The notes beneath the pieces are model-generated. The model was not told where the DNA came from. It made no database searches and saw only the letters and a list, made by a program, of their open reading frames with translations. The translations under genes were made by a program, and so were the position numbers. Positions 1-10,037 of a DNA stretch of 64,000 nucleotides are shown piece by piece (position 1 is the stretch's first letter; the number at the start of each line of letters is the position of its first letter). This stretch comes from Thiocapsa bogorovii (GTDB lineage: Bacteria > Pseudomonadota > Gammaproteobacteria > Chromatiales > Chromatiaceae). The stretch covers positions 124,001-188,000 of the forward strand of contig NZ_CP089309.1 in the NCBI RefSeq assembly GCF_021228795.1. Direction: 5' to 3'.

Positions 1-339
1 TCCCTGACCGCGTTGAGACGCGGAATACACATGCTTGACACCCGGAATCTCGCTCATCATCCGCTCGAGCGGCTGCATCGCCATATTGGCGACCTGCTGG
101 GCCGATGCGCCCGGGTACTGCACCATGATGTCGATCATGGGCACCGAGATCTGGGGGTCTTCCTGGCGCGGCGTCATGACGAGGCCGAGCAGACCCATCA
201 ACAGCATCGCGACGTAGAAGAGTGGAGACAGCGGGGAGCGGATAAAGAATCGGGCGGTGCGCCCGGCAATTCCGAGATTGTCCTCTTCGTAAGCAGGTTC
301 CTTGCGATCCTGCGGAGGAGATGTGACGTCTTGGCTCAT
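1..339 (-). CDS. RND efflux transporter, N-terminal part (runs off the window)
   Basis: This is the first 113 residues of an inner-membrane RND pump (AcrB/AcrD/AcrF-type); the rest lies beyond base 1. Visible are a short charged cytoplasmic start, one hydrophobic segment (about residues 36-53, FYVAMLLMGLLGLVMTP), and the start of the porter domain with the family pattern YPGASAQQV followed by PLERMMSEIPGVKHVYS. The ATG at 337-339 was chosen because nothing upstream extends it and the gene lies 96 bases behind the membrane-fusion protein gene, so the two probably form one efflux operon. The substrate cannot be told from the fragment. Confidence 0.88.
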   Translation of the reverse strand, partial: MSQDVTSPPQDRKEPAYEEDNLGIAGRTARFFIRSPLSPLFYVAMLLMGLLGLVMTPRQEDPQISVPMIDIMVQYPGASAQQVANMAMQPLERMMSEIPGVKHVYSASQRGQG

Positions 340-435
340 GTCGAATCCAGATTAACCGGGCCTGCGCCGCATCGCTGCGACATGGGTTGCGCAGGCGATC
401 GCGGGGGCGATCGCCGGGGCCGAAGGGAAGGCGCG

Positions 436-1602
436 TCAGCGATCGGCGGGTGCCCCGCTCGCCCAACCGGCCGTGACCCGAGGGCCGGGATTCGTCAGCA
501 CACTCTCGCCGGCACGCAGCCCGCTGAGCACGGTCACCATCCCGCCGGAGAGCTCCTCGCCGACGCGGATCAGTCGCAACTGAGGCTCGCCTCGCTCGTT
601 CACGACATAGACGCCCGGCAGACTGCCGTTATAGCGCACCGCGCTGCTCGGGATCACCGGGTTGGCCCGCGCAGGTGCACTGAGGTCGGGGACCAAGACC
701 TTGGCGTACATCCCTGGCTCGGACACGCCTTGCGGGAGATCGAACTTGATCTTGACGGTGTGGCGCTGTGGATCCGCCATCGGGAAGATCTGCGCCACGC
801 GGACCGGGACACGTCGATTGTCCGGATCCAGCTCGGCCTGCACCATCATCCCTTCACGCAAGCCGGGACGCAGCCGGGCCGGCACATCGACCTCGACTTG
901 AAGGTATTCCACATCCGCATAGTTGAGCATGGGCTGCCCCGGTTGGACCGTGTCCCCAACCTCGATGAGCTTGCGCACGATCACACCGTCGAAGGGCGCG
1001 ATGCTGCGGGCATCGCGGATCTTGGAATCGAGTGCTTGCAGCTCCGCTTGGAGTCGGAGCAGCGCGTTTTGCGCTTCTTGGATCTGAATCCCGGATGCGA
1101 AGAGATCGGCCGAGCGCTCCGCGGTGCGGTCGCGCTCCCCGACGAAGCTTTCGACCGGTTGCGTAAACATCTGGTCGAACAGGTTCGGCAGTCCCATCCC
1201 GCCCATCGCGGAGCGCGACTGCGGAGAGTAGATTTCTCTGGAGTATTGAACGCCGGCATTGCGCAGTTGAGCGTCGGCGCTCGCCATCTGTGCGAGCAGT
1301 GCGCGCCGGTTCGCGAGAAGCTCCTCGTCGCCGATTGCCACAAGGAGATCCTTTTCCTTGAAGGTATCGCCTTCGCGCCCGGCGATGAAGGTGACGCGCC
1401 CCGGAAGCTGGGCTGCAAGCGTCACCTCTTTATAGGGGACGACGCTCCCTCCCAGCGACACCGTCGGGGCGCCTTGCGCCTGTTGAACGACGAAGGTATC
1501 GCCCGAAGTGGTCTGCATCTGGGCCTGGACCAGGCCGGACGACACAGCCGCCGCAACGGCGAGCGTGCACGCAAAACGGGCGGTTCGAAACTCTATTGAC
1601 AT
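436..1602 (-). CDS. RND efflux periplasmic adaptor (membrane-fusion protein, HlyD/AcrA family)
   Basis: A 388-residue periplasmic adaptor that would link the RND pump encoded just downstream to an outer-membrane channel. A Sec-type signal peptide covers about residues 1-27 (hydrophobic ACTLAVAAAVSSG, then AQA-like cleavage). The lipoyl/barrel-sandwich halves are seen as VVPYKEVTLAAQLPGRV and IAPFDGVIVRKLIEVGDTV, flanking a helical hairpin. The start at 1602 was chosen because it opens the signal peptide; the frame stays open further upstream to 1824, but that segment has no signal-like composition. No lipobox cysteine is seen, so it is probably soluble in the periplasm or anchored by an uncleaved segment. 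Confidence 0.85.
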   Translation of the reverse strand: MSIEFRTARFACTLAVAAAVSSGLVQAQMQTTSGDTFVVQQAQGAPTVSLGGSVVPYKEVTLAAQLPGRVTFIAGREGDTFKEKDLLVAIGDEELLANRRALLAQMASADAQLRNAGVQYSREIYSPQSRSAMGGMGLPNLFDQMFTQPVESFVGERDRTAERSADLFASGIQIQEAQNALLRLQAELQALDSKIRDARSIAPFDGVIVRKLIEVGDTVQPGQPMLNYADVEYLQVEVDVPARLRPGLREGMMVQAELDPDNRRVPVRVAQIFPMADPQRHTVKIKFDLPQGVSEPGMYAKVLVPDLSAPARANPVIPSSAVRYNGSLPGVYVVNERGEPQLRLIRVGEELSGGMVTVLSGLRAGESVLTNPGPRVTAGWASGAPADR

Positions 1603-2166
1603 CGGATCGCACACCAAACGCTGGGTTTTTTTGTCGCACGTCCGATTGGCGCATGGGCGGTCGGACCTGCCGTGGACACCGGACAGCCTCGTGGGTCCGG
1701 CGCTCATCCGTTGCGGATCCGCGGCATCCGAGCCCGGGCGCTTTTTGGCCTGCTCAGTGCCGCGTTGTCTTTTCATTCTCCGGACGGCGCAGTGGCCCAG
1801 TATGCCTTCGACAACGCTCGACATTCAAGCCGACGAAAGCAGGTTCGACGCGACGACCACGGCAACACCGCATATAAAGACCGAAAACGGCCCAATTGAC
1901 CGACGCTCGAGACCCCGGCGCGATTCGATTAACCCTGAACCCTTAACCCTACAAGGTCGCCGGCTATCCATCCCGCTGAACTTCAGTGTAACATCGGGCG
2001 CCATTGCGGCCGGGGGCCGTGTCGACCTGACCGCAGCAATCGATGCGGCCGGCCGACGATCGGATTGAGCATCTCCGACCCCGGTGACCCGATTGCTTCG
2101 TCCCCTCGCCCGGAAGCGACTTGTCCCGAAGCGAAGCATCACGACCCAGATCCAGGAGCCGACCCT
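1603..2166. other. Intergenic region between divergent efflux and GTPase genes
   Basis: This gap lies between the divergently read efflux adaptor (minus) and GTPase (plus) genes. Long frames exist here but are antisense or upstream extensions without a good ribosome site. A ribosome-binding site, AGGAG at 2154-2158, sits 8 bases before the chosen GTPase ATG at 2167. No terminator, repeat or RNA gene was recognised. Promoters for both genes should be here, but no convincing -35/-10 pair can be assigned by eye. Confidence 0.4.
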
Positions 2167-3693
2167 ATGCCGTCCACCGCCGAGGCCGTTCAACAGCGCA
2201 TGCAGGAGCTGGAATCTCATCTCGAGCAAGAGAACCCAGTCCTGCTCAGTGCCGTGCAGAGCTTCCGGGCGATCGACCGCGTTGCTTACGGGACGGGGCT
2301 GCTCGACACCAATCAGTCGTTCGCGACCCAGATCCCCTGGTGGCCGCTGATCTCGATCCTGGGCACCTTCTCGGCAGGAAAATCGACCTTCATCAACTAC
2401 TTTCTCGGGCAGAAACTGCAACGCACCGGTAATCAGGCCGTCGATGACCGCTTCACCGTCATCGTCTACAGTCCGGAAAAGGTGAGTCATTCGCTTCCGG
2501 GTGTCTCGCTCGACTCGGATCCGCGCTTCCCCTTCTATCAGATGTCGCATGACATCGAGCAGGTCGCCGGCGGCGAAGGTAAACGCATCGACGCTTATCT
2601 TCAGCTCAAGACCTGCTGCAGCGAACGTCTGCGCGGCAAGATCCTGATCGACTCCCCCGGCTTCGACGCCGACGCCCAGCGCACGGCGATCCTGCGCATC
2701 AGCGACCACATGATCGGTCTGTCCGACCTGGTGCTGGTGTTCTTCGACGCGCGTCACCCGGAACCGGGCGCGATGCGCGACACCCTCAAACACCTGGTGA
2801 AGGACACCATTCACCGCGCCGATTCCGGGAAGTTTCTCTACATCCTCAATCAGCTCGATACCGCCGCCAACGAGGACAACCCGGAAGACGTCGTTGCAGC
2901 CTGGCTGCGCGCGATCGGCGAAGCCGGCCTGACCGCAGGCCGCTTCTATACCATCTACAATCCGGACGCCGCGAACACCATCCAGGACGAGCACAAACGC
3001 AAGCGCTTCGAGAAAAAGCGCGACGAAGATCTCGGCGAGATCTTCCTGCGCATGGAACGCGTCGAGATCGAGCGCGCCTATCGGATCATCGCGGCCTTGC
3101 GCGAGACCGCCAATGCCTTCGGCCACGAGGCCGTACCCTTGCTGCAAAGCGCCGTGCGGCGCTGGCGGGCCCGCACCCTGCTCGCCGACTCGGCCCTCGT
3201 CGCCCTCGTCGGCGCCCTGTTTCTCTATTGGAGCATCGGCGCAGGCCATTGGGTCGGACTCTCCTACGAACCCGCCTGGTTGGACGTGCTCACCAGTCAG
3301 ATCCCCTGGGGCCGCGATGCACTCATCGGGGTACTGGTCGTGCTGGCGATCGGGACCCATTTCGCGATCCGCAAGATTGCCGCGATGAGTGTCGAGCCCT
3401 GGCTGAGAAAACAGGTTGCACGCAAGAACCCACCGGGAAATCTGATGTCTGCTTTCCGATGGAACACCCGCTTTTATCGCCCGGTCATCATCGGCCGCCC
3501 GATCGGCTGGAGCGGCAAGGCCCGCGCGCAGATCAACGAGGTTCTTCAGAACTGCGAGAACTTCGTGCAGACGCTCAACGAGCGCTATACCAACCCCAAA
3601 GGTTTGAAGGAATCGCCGCATAAGCCGCACACCGTGCGCCTCCCCGAGGATCCGGCGGGCGTCCACGAAAAGAAGGAACGCTCCGCGGCTTGA
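2167..3693 (+). CDS. Dynamin-like membrane GTPase (G-domain protein)
   Basis: A 508-residue GTPase with a complete G domain followed by membrane segments. Motifs: G1 P-loop GTFSAGKST (about residues 66-74), G3 DSPGFD (about 184), G4 NQLD (about 232). A charged helical stretch follows, then two hydrophobic segments (about 340-358 and 395-412) and a basic tail. This resembles bacterial dynamin-superfamily or YjdA/YeeP-like GTPases; the exact family is not certain. The ATG at 2167 was preferred to an in-frame TTG at 2065 because AGGAG lies 8 bases upstream. It is followed 25 bases later by nadA on the same strand, but a functional link is not evident. A role in membrane remodelling is inference from the family. 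Confidence 0.75.
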   Translation: MPSTAEAVQQRMQELESHLEQENPVLLSAVQSFRAIDRVAYGTGLLDTNQSFATQIPWWPLISILGTFSAGKSTFINYFLGQKLQRTGNQAVDDRFTVIVYSPEKVSHSLPGVSLDSDPRFPFYQMSHDIEQVAGGEGKRIDAYLQLKTCCSERLRGKILIDSPGFDADAQRTAILRISDHMIGLSDLVLVFFDARHPEPGAMRDTLKHLVKDTIHRADSGKFLYILNQLDTAANEDNPEDVVAAWLRAIGEAGLTAGRFYTIYNPDAANTIQDEHKRKRFEKKRDEDLGEIFLRMERVEIERAYRIIAALRETANAFGHEAVPLLQSAVRRWRARTLLADSALVALVGALFLYWSIGAGHWVGLSYEPAWLDVLTSQIPWGRDALIGVLVVLAIGTHFAIRKIAAMSVEPWLRKQVARKNPPGNLMSAFRWNTRFYRPVIIGRPIGWSGKARAQINEVLQNCENFVQTLNERYTNPKGLKESPHKPHTVRLPEDPAGVHEKKERSAA

Positions 3694-3718
3694 TCCAACC
3701 GCGAATACAGGTCATACG

Positions 3719-4789
3719 ATGAGCATCCGAACACCCGAGCACGCATCGAGACCCGCCATCGAGGTCCCGCCGCACCCGCAATGGCCAGTGCTGAGCACGC
3801 AGGAGAAGGACGCGCTCAGGGACCGGATCAAGGCACTGCTCAAGGCGCAGGATGCAGTCTTGGTCGCCCACTACTATACGGATGCCGATCTCCAGGCCCT
3901 CGCGGAAGAGACCGGCGGATGCGTTTCCGATTCCTTGGAGATGGCCCGGTTCGGGGCCGCCAGCAGCGCGCAGACGCTGATGGTCTGCGGCGTTCGCTTT
4001 ATGGGCGAGACGGCAAAGATCCTCAATCCCGAGAAGCGGATCCTCATGCCGGATCTTCGGGCCACCTGCTCCCTCGACGAAGGCTGTCCGGCCGACGCCT
4101 TCGGTGCCTTCTGCGATGCCCACCCCGACCACACCGTCGTGGTCTATGCCAACACCAGCGCCGAGGTGAAGGCAAGATCGGACTGGGTCGTCACCTCCAG
4201 CATCGCCCTACCCGTGGTCGCCTATCTCGCCGAGCAGGGTCGCAAGATTCTCTGGGCGCCCGACAAGCATCTGGGCCACTACGTTCAGCGCATGACCGGG
4301 GCGGACATGCTGCTCTGGGATGGCGCGTGCGTGGTGCACGAAGAGTTCAAATCGTTCGCGTTGGAGCGTGTCCGCAAGCTCCACCCAGAGGCGGCCGTGC
4401 TGGTTCATCCCGAATCTCCGGACGAGGTCGTCGATCAGGCCGACGTGGTCGGCTCGACCACCCAGCTCATCAAGGCCGTGGTCGAGATGCCGAACCGGGA
4501 GTTCATCGTCGCGACCGACGCCGGCATTTTCTGGAAGATGCACCAGCTCGCGCCCGAAAAGACACTGATCCCGGCGCCGACAGCCGGCGAAGGGGCAACC
4601 TGCGAAAGCTGTGCACATTGTCCGTGGATGGCAATGAATGCATTACAAAATTTAGAGCAGACCCTACTCAAGGGCGACCAAGAGATCCTGATCGATCCTG
4701 ACCTCGGCGAGCGCGCTTTGGTGCCGATTCGCCGGATGCTCGAGTTCGCGCGCGAGCGCGGGTTCGGCACGCGACGCGACGCGGACTGA
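3719..4789 (+). CDS. nadA: Quinolinate synthase A
   Basis: Condenses iminoaspartate with dihydroxyacetone phosphate to quinolinate in de novo NAD synthesis, in the cytoplasm, using a [4Fe-4S] cluster. The 356-residue product has the family layout: HYYTDADLQ near the N-terminus, [12 protein letters not shown], and cysteines at 117, 204 and 301 (the last in [13 protein letters not shown]) that match the three cluster ligands of E. coli NadA with a small N-terminal offset. The two extra cysteines at 295 and 298 match the CxxCxxC pattern of the family. The start ATG is 25 bases after the GTPase stop. No nadB or nadC is in the window, so the pathway is split in this genome. Confidence 0.96.
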   Translation: MSIRTPEHASRPAIEVPPHPQWPVLSTQEKDALRDRIKALLKAQDAVLVAHYYTDADLQALAEETGGCVSDSLEMARFGAASSAQTLMVCGVRFMGETAKILNPEKRILMPDLRATCSLDEGCPADAFGAFCDAHPDHTVVVYANTSAEVKARSDWVVTSSIALPVVAYLAEQGRKILWAPDKHLGHYVQRMTGADMLLWDGACVVHEEFKSFALERVRKLHPEAAVLVHPESPDEVVDQADVVGSTTQLIKAVVEMPNREFIVATDAGIFWKMHQLAPEKTLIPAPTAGEGATCESCAHCPWMAMNALQNLEQTLLKGDQEILIDPDLGERALVPIRRMLEFARERGFGTRRDAD

Positions 4790-5004
4790 GACCCGATCGA
4801 TCGGCTTTGCGTGGCCCCGGGCCGGTCCGGCAGACTCGACACGGGAAGTGATTTACCCGATGCGTGACGACGTTGGCAAGCTGGGTCAGGATGCCTTACC
4901 ATCAGTTGCGAATCGTCAAACAATAAACACCCGTCCGGCGTCCACAACAATAACAGCCGCGGCGTCCTACGATGCCCACATCCGTCGCCGTCAAGAGGAT
5001 GTCT

Positions 5005-5598
5005 ATGTCCGAAGCCCGCAAATCCAAACGCAGGACATCACTTGTCGTCCTGGCATTGGTGTTTCTCGCGGGGATCGGTTTTGCCGGCGCAATGACCGGC
5101 GGCCTAGCGTATTCGAACCGCATGGAGCTCTGCGTCTCCTGTCACAGCCTGCAAGTCCCCTATGCGGAATATCGCGAGAGCGTCCATTTCAAGAACGCCT
5201 CCGGGGTTCAGGCGACCTGTGCGGACTGTCATGTGCCTCGGGAATTCTTCCCGAAGCTCCACGCGAAGTTGATGGCCGCTAAAGACGTGTACCACGAGAT
5301 CATCGGGACGATCGACACCCCGGAGAAGTTCGAGGCGCACCGATGGACGATGGCGAATCGCGTCTGGGACCGCATGAAGGCGAACGATTCGCGCACCTGC
5401 AGGTCCTGCCATGAATTCTCCAACATGGACCTATCGGCCCAGGGTCGCTCCGCCCGCAGCAGGCACGGGGCGGCGGAAGATCGCGGTCAGACCTGCATCG
5501 ACTGCCACAAGGGAATCGTACACGAGTTACCCGATGAACCGCCCGAGGAATCGGCAACGGCACAGGAGAGCGCATCCGTTGATCCGGACGCCGCCTGA
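5005..5598 (+). CDS. NapC/NirT-type tetraheme cytochrome c, membrane anchored
   Basis: A 197-residue quinol-oxidising or electron-relay cytochrome of the NapC/NrfH/NirT family. One N-terminal membrane anchor (about residues 12-35) is followed by four CxxCH heme sites: C43-H47, C72-H76, C132-H136 and C164-H168. Size and spacing fit the family. Two closely spaced ATGs exist; 5005 was chosen because AAGAGG at 4993-4998 gives a 6-base spacing, while 4972 and 4999 lack one. It is followed by an ankyrin protein and fccAB on the same strand, so it could pass electrons between the quinone pool and periplasmic sulfide-oxidation carriers. That role is inferred from position only; nitrate or nitrite reductase partners are absent. 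Confidence 0.9.
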   Translation: MSEARKSKRRTSLVVLALVFLAGIGFAGAMTGGLAYSNRMELCVSCHSLQVPYAEYRESVHFKNASGVQATCADCHVPREFFPKLHAKLMAAKDVYHEIIGTIDTPEKFEAHRWTMANRVWDRMKANDSRTCRSCHEFSNMDLSAQGRSARSRHGAAEDRGQTCIDCHKGIVHELPDEPPEESATAQESASVDPDAA

Positions 5599-5629
5599 GC
5601 GCCGCACAGCGAATGCGTCGAGGTCCGTT

Positions 5630-6625
5630 ATGAGTCAGACTCCCCGTGCAAGGCGACATCCGCGATGGATCGCACTGTTGTTGCTCACGGTCGCGATGCT
5701 GCTCGCTCCGGTTCTTGCTACCGCCGCGACGAGCGATGATCCGAGCCCGGATCTCGGCAAAGAGCTGCGGCTCGCCGCGATGATCGGCGACATCGAGGCC
5801 GTCTCGGACCTGCTCGATCAGGCTGTGCCGGTGGATGCCGCAAACGAGTTCGGTAAAACGGCCCTGATGATCGCCGTGGAATCCGGCGATCTCGAGACGG
5901 TCGCACTGCTGCTGAGCCGTGGGGCCAACGTGAATGCCCGCACCGTGGCGAGCTGCACGCCGCTCACCTTTGCCGCCGAGCACGGCAATATCGGCATCAC
6001 CGCAATCCTGATCGAGCGCGGAGCCAACGTACACGACCGCACCCGCAGCGGATGGGATCCTTTGATGATCGCCTCGCGCTACGGAATCACGGACATGGCA
6101 GAGCAGCTGCTCTTCCGAGGCGCCGACCCCAAGGCCTCGGACCGTGACGGTCGGACCGCCCTCATGTTGGCCGCCGCGCACGGACAGGTCCAGGTCGTCG
6201 ACCTCTTGATCGACGCCGGCGCGGAGCTCGAATCCAAAGACAAGGAGGGCGAGACGGCATTGTTGATCGCAGCGGACGCGGGATACTGGCATGTCGTGAA
6301 GGCTCTGCTCGATGCGGGTGCCGATGTCAACGCACGCGACGGCCTCGGGGCGACACCGCTGATCCTGGCCGTCAGTCAGGGGCATCCGGATGCGGCAAAG
6401 CTCCTGTTGGAGCGCGGGGCTAATCCGAATCTTCAGGACGAAGACGGTACGTCCGCATTGATGGAAGCGGTCGTCACGGACCACGCAGCATTGATTCGAC
6501 TTCTGTTGAACTATCGCGCCAACCCCGCCTTGACCAACCGCGACGGGCGCACCGCGGCGGACCTGGCGGAGCAACGCGGAAATCAGGAGGCCACCGCACT
6601 GCTGGTGCAGCGGCCGGACTCCTGA
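5630..6625 (+). CDS. Secreted ankyrin-repeat protein
   Basis: A 331-residue protein with a Sec signal peptide (about residues 1-33, hydrophobic core [18 protein letters not shown]) followed almost entirely by eight to nine ankyrin repeats of about 33 residues (for example [20 protein letters not shown] and [20 protein letters not shown]). It would be periplasmic and act as a protein-binding scaffold. The frame is open upstream into the cytochrome gene, but the ATG at 5630 has GAGG 6 bases upstream and opens the signal peptide. It lies between the tetraheme cytochrome and fccA, so a role in assembling or protecting the sulfide dehydrogenase or its partners is possible but unproven. Confidence 0.88.
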   Translation: MSQTPRARRHPRWIALLLLTVAMLLAPVLATAATSDDPSPDLGKELRLAAMIGDIEAVSDLLDQAVPVDAANEFGKTALMIAVESGDLETVALLLSRGANVNARTVASCTPLTFAAEHGNIGITAILIERGANVHDRTRSGWDPLMIASRYGITDMAEQLLFRGADPKASDRDGRTALMLAAAHGQVQVVDLLIDAGAELESKDKEGETALLIAADAGYWHVVKALLDAGADVNARDGLGATPLILAVSQGHPDAAKLLLERGANPNLQDEDGTSALMEAVVTDHAALIRLLLNYRANPALTNRDGRTAADLAEQRGNQEATALLVQRPDS

Positions 6626-6757
6626 GTACGGCGCCCGAGCGACGACGTCGAGCGCACCACCAATGCACTTAGGGGTGCAACGAGAACGCCCCTTCTGCAT
6701 CGCGGCAGGTTTGCCGCATGTGAACGAAACGACCTTTCAAGACCACTCGGAGGAAGC

Positions 6758-7375
6758 ATGGCCACGATATCACCAAGATTGGCCCTTATCGCCGGCGCGT
6801 TCGCGCTCGGCCTATCGTCGGGCGCGAATGCCGACGCTACCGCATCGATGCTTGCCAATACCTGTGCCGGCTGTCACGGCACCCACGGTCAAAGTGCCGG
6901 TCCGGCATCGCCCATCATCGCAGGGATCAACCAGATCGTGTTCGTCGATATGATGGAGGGCTATAAGAGCGGGGACATCTACTCCACGATCATGGGCCGG
7001 ATCGCCAAGGGCTACACGGAGGACGAGATCGAGAAGATGGCGGAATTCTTCAACTCCCAGGAGTTCAAGCCCGCCCAGCAGGAGTACGACACGGCGCTGG
7101 TCGATCAGGGGGCGAAGCTGCACGACAAGTACTGCGAGAACTGCCATGCCGAGGGCGGTATCCCGCTTCGCGACGAAGAAACCGGCGAAGACGCCGAGGA
7201 CTATTACCTCCTCGCCGGCCAGTGGACGCCCTATCTCGAATTCACCATGTCGGACTTCCGGGAGGACCGTCGCGAGATCCCCAAGAAGATGAGAAGCAAG
7301 CTGGATGACCTTCTCGAGAAGGACGGAGACGCGGGTCTCGCCGCCGTGTTTGCCTTTTACGCGAGCCAGCAGTAA
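6758..7375 (+). CDS. fccA: Sulfide dehydrogenase (flavocytochrome c), diheme cytochrome subunit
   Basis: Cytochrome subunit of flavocytochrome c sulfide dehydrogenase, which takes electrons from the FAD subunit and passes them to soluble c-type carriers in the periplasm. The 205-residue precursor has a Sec signal peptide (cleavage near ANA-DAT, about residue 26) and two class I heme sites, C36-x2-C39-H40 and C126-x2-C129-H130, giving the diheme form typical of Chromatiaceae. fccB starts 22 bases downstream with a strong ribosome site, so the pair is co-transcribed. The ATG at 6758 follows GGAGG with proper spacing. Confidence 0.95.
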   Translation: MATISPRLALIAGAFALGLSSGANADATASMLANTCAGCHGTHGQSAGPASPIIAGINQIVFVDMMEGYKSGDIYSTIMGRIAKGYTEDEIEKMAEFFNSQEFKPAQQEYDTALVDQGAKLHDKYCENCHAEGGIPLRDEETGEDAEDYYLLAGQWTPYLEFTMSDFREDRREIPKKMRSKLDDLLEKDGDAGLAAVFAFYASQQ

Positions 7376-7397
7376 CGCCACCGGAGGAAAGAACAAG

Positions 7398-8690
7398 ATG
7401 AAGATCAACAGACGTGATTTCGTAAAGGTTGCCGGTGCCGCGACAGCTGTCGGACTGGTCGGTGCGCCACACCTGGCATTGGGCGCGACGCAGAAGGTCG
7501 TGATCGTCGGCGGTGGAACGGGCGGAGCGACTGCCGCCAGGTACATCAAGATGGCCGATTCGAGTATCGACGTTACCGTCATCGAGCCCGACAAGGAATA
7601 CATCACCTGCTATCTGAGCAACGAGGTGCTCGGCGGCGATCGCGCCTTCGATTCGCTCAAGGTCGGATACGACGGTCTCAAAGCGCTCGGGATCAACGTC
7701 GTCCATGACACGGCCAGCGGCATCGACGCCGAGAAGAAGACCGTCAAGACTTCGGGCGGCACCGAGTTCGGTTACGACCGTTGCATCGTCGCGCCGGGTA
7801 TTCAGATCCTGTTCGACAAGGTCGAAGGCTACAGTGAAGAGGCCGCCCAAAAGGCGCCGCATGCGTGGAAGGCCGGCGAGCAAACCCTGATCCTACGTAA
7901 ACAACTCGAGGACATGGCAGACGGTGGCGTCGTGGTCATCTCCGCACCGGCCAACCCCTTCCGCTGCCCGCCCGGACCTTACGAGCGCGCCAGCCAGATC
8001 GCCCACTACTTCAAGGCCAACAAGCCCAAGTCGAAGGTGATCATCCTCGACTCCAAGCAGGCGTTCTCCAAGCAGGCACTCTTCACCCAAGCGTGGGAGC
8101 GGCTCTACGGCTTCGGGACCGACGACTCCCTGATCGAGTGGCGTCCAGGTCCGGACGCAGCCGTTAGCCTGGTGAAGGTCGACGAGATGATGGTGGAGAC
8201 CGGTTTCGGAGACGAGATCAAAGCCGACATCATCAACATCATCCCGCCGCAGCGGGCCGGCGAGATCGCGCAGACCGCGGGTCTCGCCGACGACAGCGGC
8301 TGGTGCCCGGTGGAAGCCATCTCCTTCGAGTCCAAACTGCAAAAGGGCATTCATGTGATCGGCGATGCCTGTATCGCCGGTGCGATGCCCAAGTCCGGCT
8401 ATGCGGCCAACAGCCAGGCCAAGGTCGCGGCTGCTGCGGTGGTCGCCATGCTCAAGGGCGAGGAGCCGGGGACGCCGTCCTACGTCAACACCTGCTACTC
8501 GATCGTCGGCACGGACTACGGTATCTCGGTCGCCGGTGTCTACCGTATGTCCGCAGACGGCAGCACGATCGACAGTGTCGAGGGCTCCGGCGGTGTCACA
8601 CCGATCGATGCCCCGGATTGGGCGCATGCGCGCGAGGTGCAGTACGCCTACAGTTGGTACAAGAACATCGTGAAAGACTCATTCGGTTGA
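7398..8690 (+). CDS. fccB: Sulfide dehydrogenase (flavocytochrome c), FAD subunit
   Basis: Flavoprotein that oxidises sulfide to sulfur or polysulfide in the periplasm. The 430-residue precursor begins with a twin-arginine signal ([11 protein letters not shown], about residues 5-15), fitting export of a folded flavoprotein. The dinucleotide fold starts at [10 protein letters not shown] (about 34-43). C71 in ITCYLSNEV corresponds to the cysteine that binds FAD covalently in the Allochromatium enzyme. C190 in [12 protein letters not shown] and the cysteine in NTCYSIVG near residue 365 are the redox-active disulfide pair. GGAGGAAAG lies just before the ATG at 7398. A terminator follows the gene, so the transcript ends here. 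Confidence 0.96.
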   Translation: MKINRRDFVKVAGAATAVGLVGAPHLALGATQKVVIVGGGTGGATAARYIKMADSSIDVTVIEPDKEYITCYLSNEVLGGDRAFDSLKVGYDGLKALGINVVHDTASGIDAEKKTVKTSGGTEFGYDRCIVAPGIQILFDKVEGYSEEAAQKAPHAWKAGEQTLILRKQLEDMADGGVVVISAPANPFRCPPGPYERASQIAHYFKANKPKSKVIILDSKQAFSKQALFTQAWERLYGFGTDDSLIEWRPGPDAAVSLVKVDEMMVETGFGDEIKADIINIIPPQRAGEIAQTAGLADDSGWCPVEAISFESKLQKGIHVIGDACIAGAMPKSGYAANSQAKVAAAAVVAMLKGEEPGTPSYVNTCYSIVGTDYGISVAGVYRMSADGSTIDSVEGSGGVTPIDAPDWAHAREVQYAYSWYKNIVKDSFG

Positions 8691-8752
8691 GGATGTCCAA
8701 GACAAACGACCGATCGCTTCCAACGTTGGGGTGATCTCACCGTGATGGAGTT

Positions 8753-8777
8753 AAAAGGGGCCGAAAGGCCCCTTTTT
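8753..8777 (+). terminator. Rho-independent terminator after fccB
   Basis: A ten-base stem, AAAAGGGGCC / GGCCCCTTTT, closes a GAAA loop and runs into a T tract (8773-8777). It lies 62 bases after the fccB stop and matches the canonical intrinsic-terminator form. The A tract on its left side means it could also work for the convergent DUF2333 gene on the other strand. Confidence 0.9.
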
Positions 8778-8878
8778 CTGGCTTGTCGTTTCCTGAACCG
8801 CGTCGACTCCAACATGCCTTAAAGCACGCGACGCCGAGCCGGTGCGACGACAGCGCCTGTTCTCGTAAGGAACGCGGT

Positions 8879-10009
8879 TCAGCCCTGCTGCATGAGGATG
8901 CGAAGATCCAGCACGGCCGCATTGGCGCGCGAGATATAGGACGCCATCACCAGGGAGTGATTGGCCACGAAGCCGTAGCCGTGCCCGTTGAGCACGATCG
9001 GGCTGACCATCGGTTTGCTCGCGCCCTCGAGATCGCGAATGATCTGCTGCATAGACATATCCGCATTCTTGGACGCGAGGATATCGGCGAAATCGATAGA
9101 GATGGCCTTCATCATGTGCAACAAGGCCCAGGTATAGCCGCGCGCTTCGTAAAAGGTGTTGTCGACCAGGTGCCAAGGCGTCGCCGAATCGCCGGAGCGA
9201 ACCTGCGTCGCCTCGGGCTCAACATTGGTTCCATCGACGTTTTGCACCAGGGCAGCGGTCAGCTCGTGATCGCCCACGCTCGCACTCAAGCGCAGCGCAA
9301 GGCTGCCGAGCCGCTTCTCGACGATCGAGAGGTAGGCCGCGAGATTGTCGGCACGGGCGTAGAAGCGCACGCTTCGGTCTTGACCGGTGGCAAGATCGCG
9401 CATGAACAGACGCAAGGAATCGACGGCTTGGCGATACTCCTCTTCGGCCGACGGGAGGAGCCAGGACGAGGCATCGATCGCGAGCTTCACGTCGGCCTGC
9501 TTTGCATGTTCGCTCTCGATGGACTGGGTCTGGGAGCGGCTGAAATCGTTGCGAAGCGCACGCACGGAATCACGAAGTTCCTTGAGCGCCCCGTATTCCC
9601 ATTTCGGCATGTTGTCCAGATACAGCCCCGGCGGGGTGAGATCGTTGTAGAGAAACCCACCGGGCTTGTCCAAGAGTGTCTCCCCCACGCCGATCGCCGC
9701 GGCGACGACGGCCGTCCCGGGCAGCGCCTTGCCTCCATAGGTCTCGATCTCTTGGCTCTGGAGCGCTGCGACGTCGAATTTAGCAGGCTGACGAGACCAG
9801 ACGACGCCAAGCGCAAGCACCACGACGGCATAGAGAACAAATCCGATCGCCAGGATCCGTAATGCGGAGAATCGCGAACGCTTCCGGGCGTGTGGTCGCG
9901 TCTCCGTCGGACTCGACTGATCGGCTGTACTCGAATCATGGCCGGGATTCCGCGCGGGATCCCTGCGCTCGTCTGGACCCAGCGGAACCGTTGCCGGTTT
10001 CTCGTTCAT
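8879..10009 (-). CDS. DUF2333 family membrane protein
   Basis: A 376-residue protein matching the DUF2333 family, whose function is not established. A charged N-terminal region of about 45 residues precedes one membrane segment (about 50-70, ILAIGFVLYAVVVLALGVVW). The rest is a predicted periplasmic domain with the family blocks DKPGGFLYND, PPGLYLDNMPKWEYG and FYEARGYTWALLHMM. An excellent ribosome site (AAAGGAGTG) precedes the ATG at 10009. The gene follows the DUF502 gene with a 28-base gap, so the two are probably one transcript. The 3' end faces the fccB terminator. Confidence 0.82.
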   Translation of the reverse strand: MNEKPATVPLGPDERRDPARNPGHDSSTADQSSPTETRPHARKRSRFSALRILAIGFVLYAVVVLALGVVWSRQPAKFDVAALQSQEIETYGGKALPGTAVVAAAIGVGETLLDKPGGFLYNDLTPPGLYLDNMPKWEYGALKELRDSVRALRNDFSRSQTQSIESEHAKQADVKLAIDASSWLLPSAEEEYRQAVDSLRLFMRDLATGQDRSVRFYARADNLAAYLSIVEKRLGSLALRLSASVGDHELTAALVQNVDGTNVEPEATQVRSGDSATPWHLVDNTFYEARGYTWALLHMMKAISIDFADILASKNADMSMQQIIRDLEGASKPMVSPIVLNGHGYGFVANHSLVMASYISRANAAVLDLRILMQQG

Positions 10010-10037
10010 ACTGTCACTCCTTTAGGTTGCAATGAAT

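Noticed and set aside
1825-3666. A 613-residue open frame on the minus strand opposite the GTPase gene
   Set aside because: It mirrors the third-position GC bias of the plus-strand gene, shows no domain, and the plus strand carries a full set of G motifs.
5411-5629. An earlier start for the ankyrin protein inside the cytochrome gene
   Set aside because: It would overlap the cytochrome by 190 bases and bury the signal peptide. ATG 5630 has a good ribosome site.
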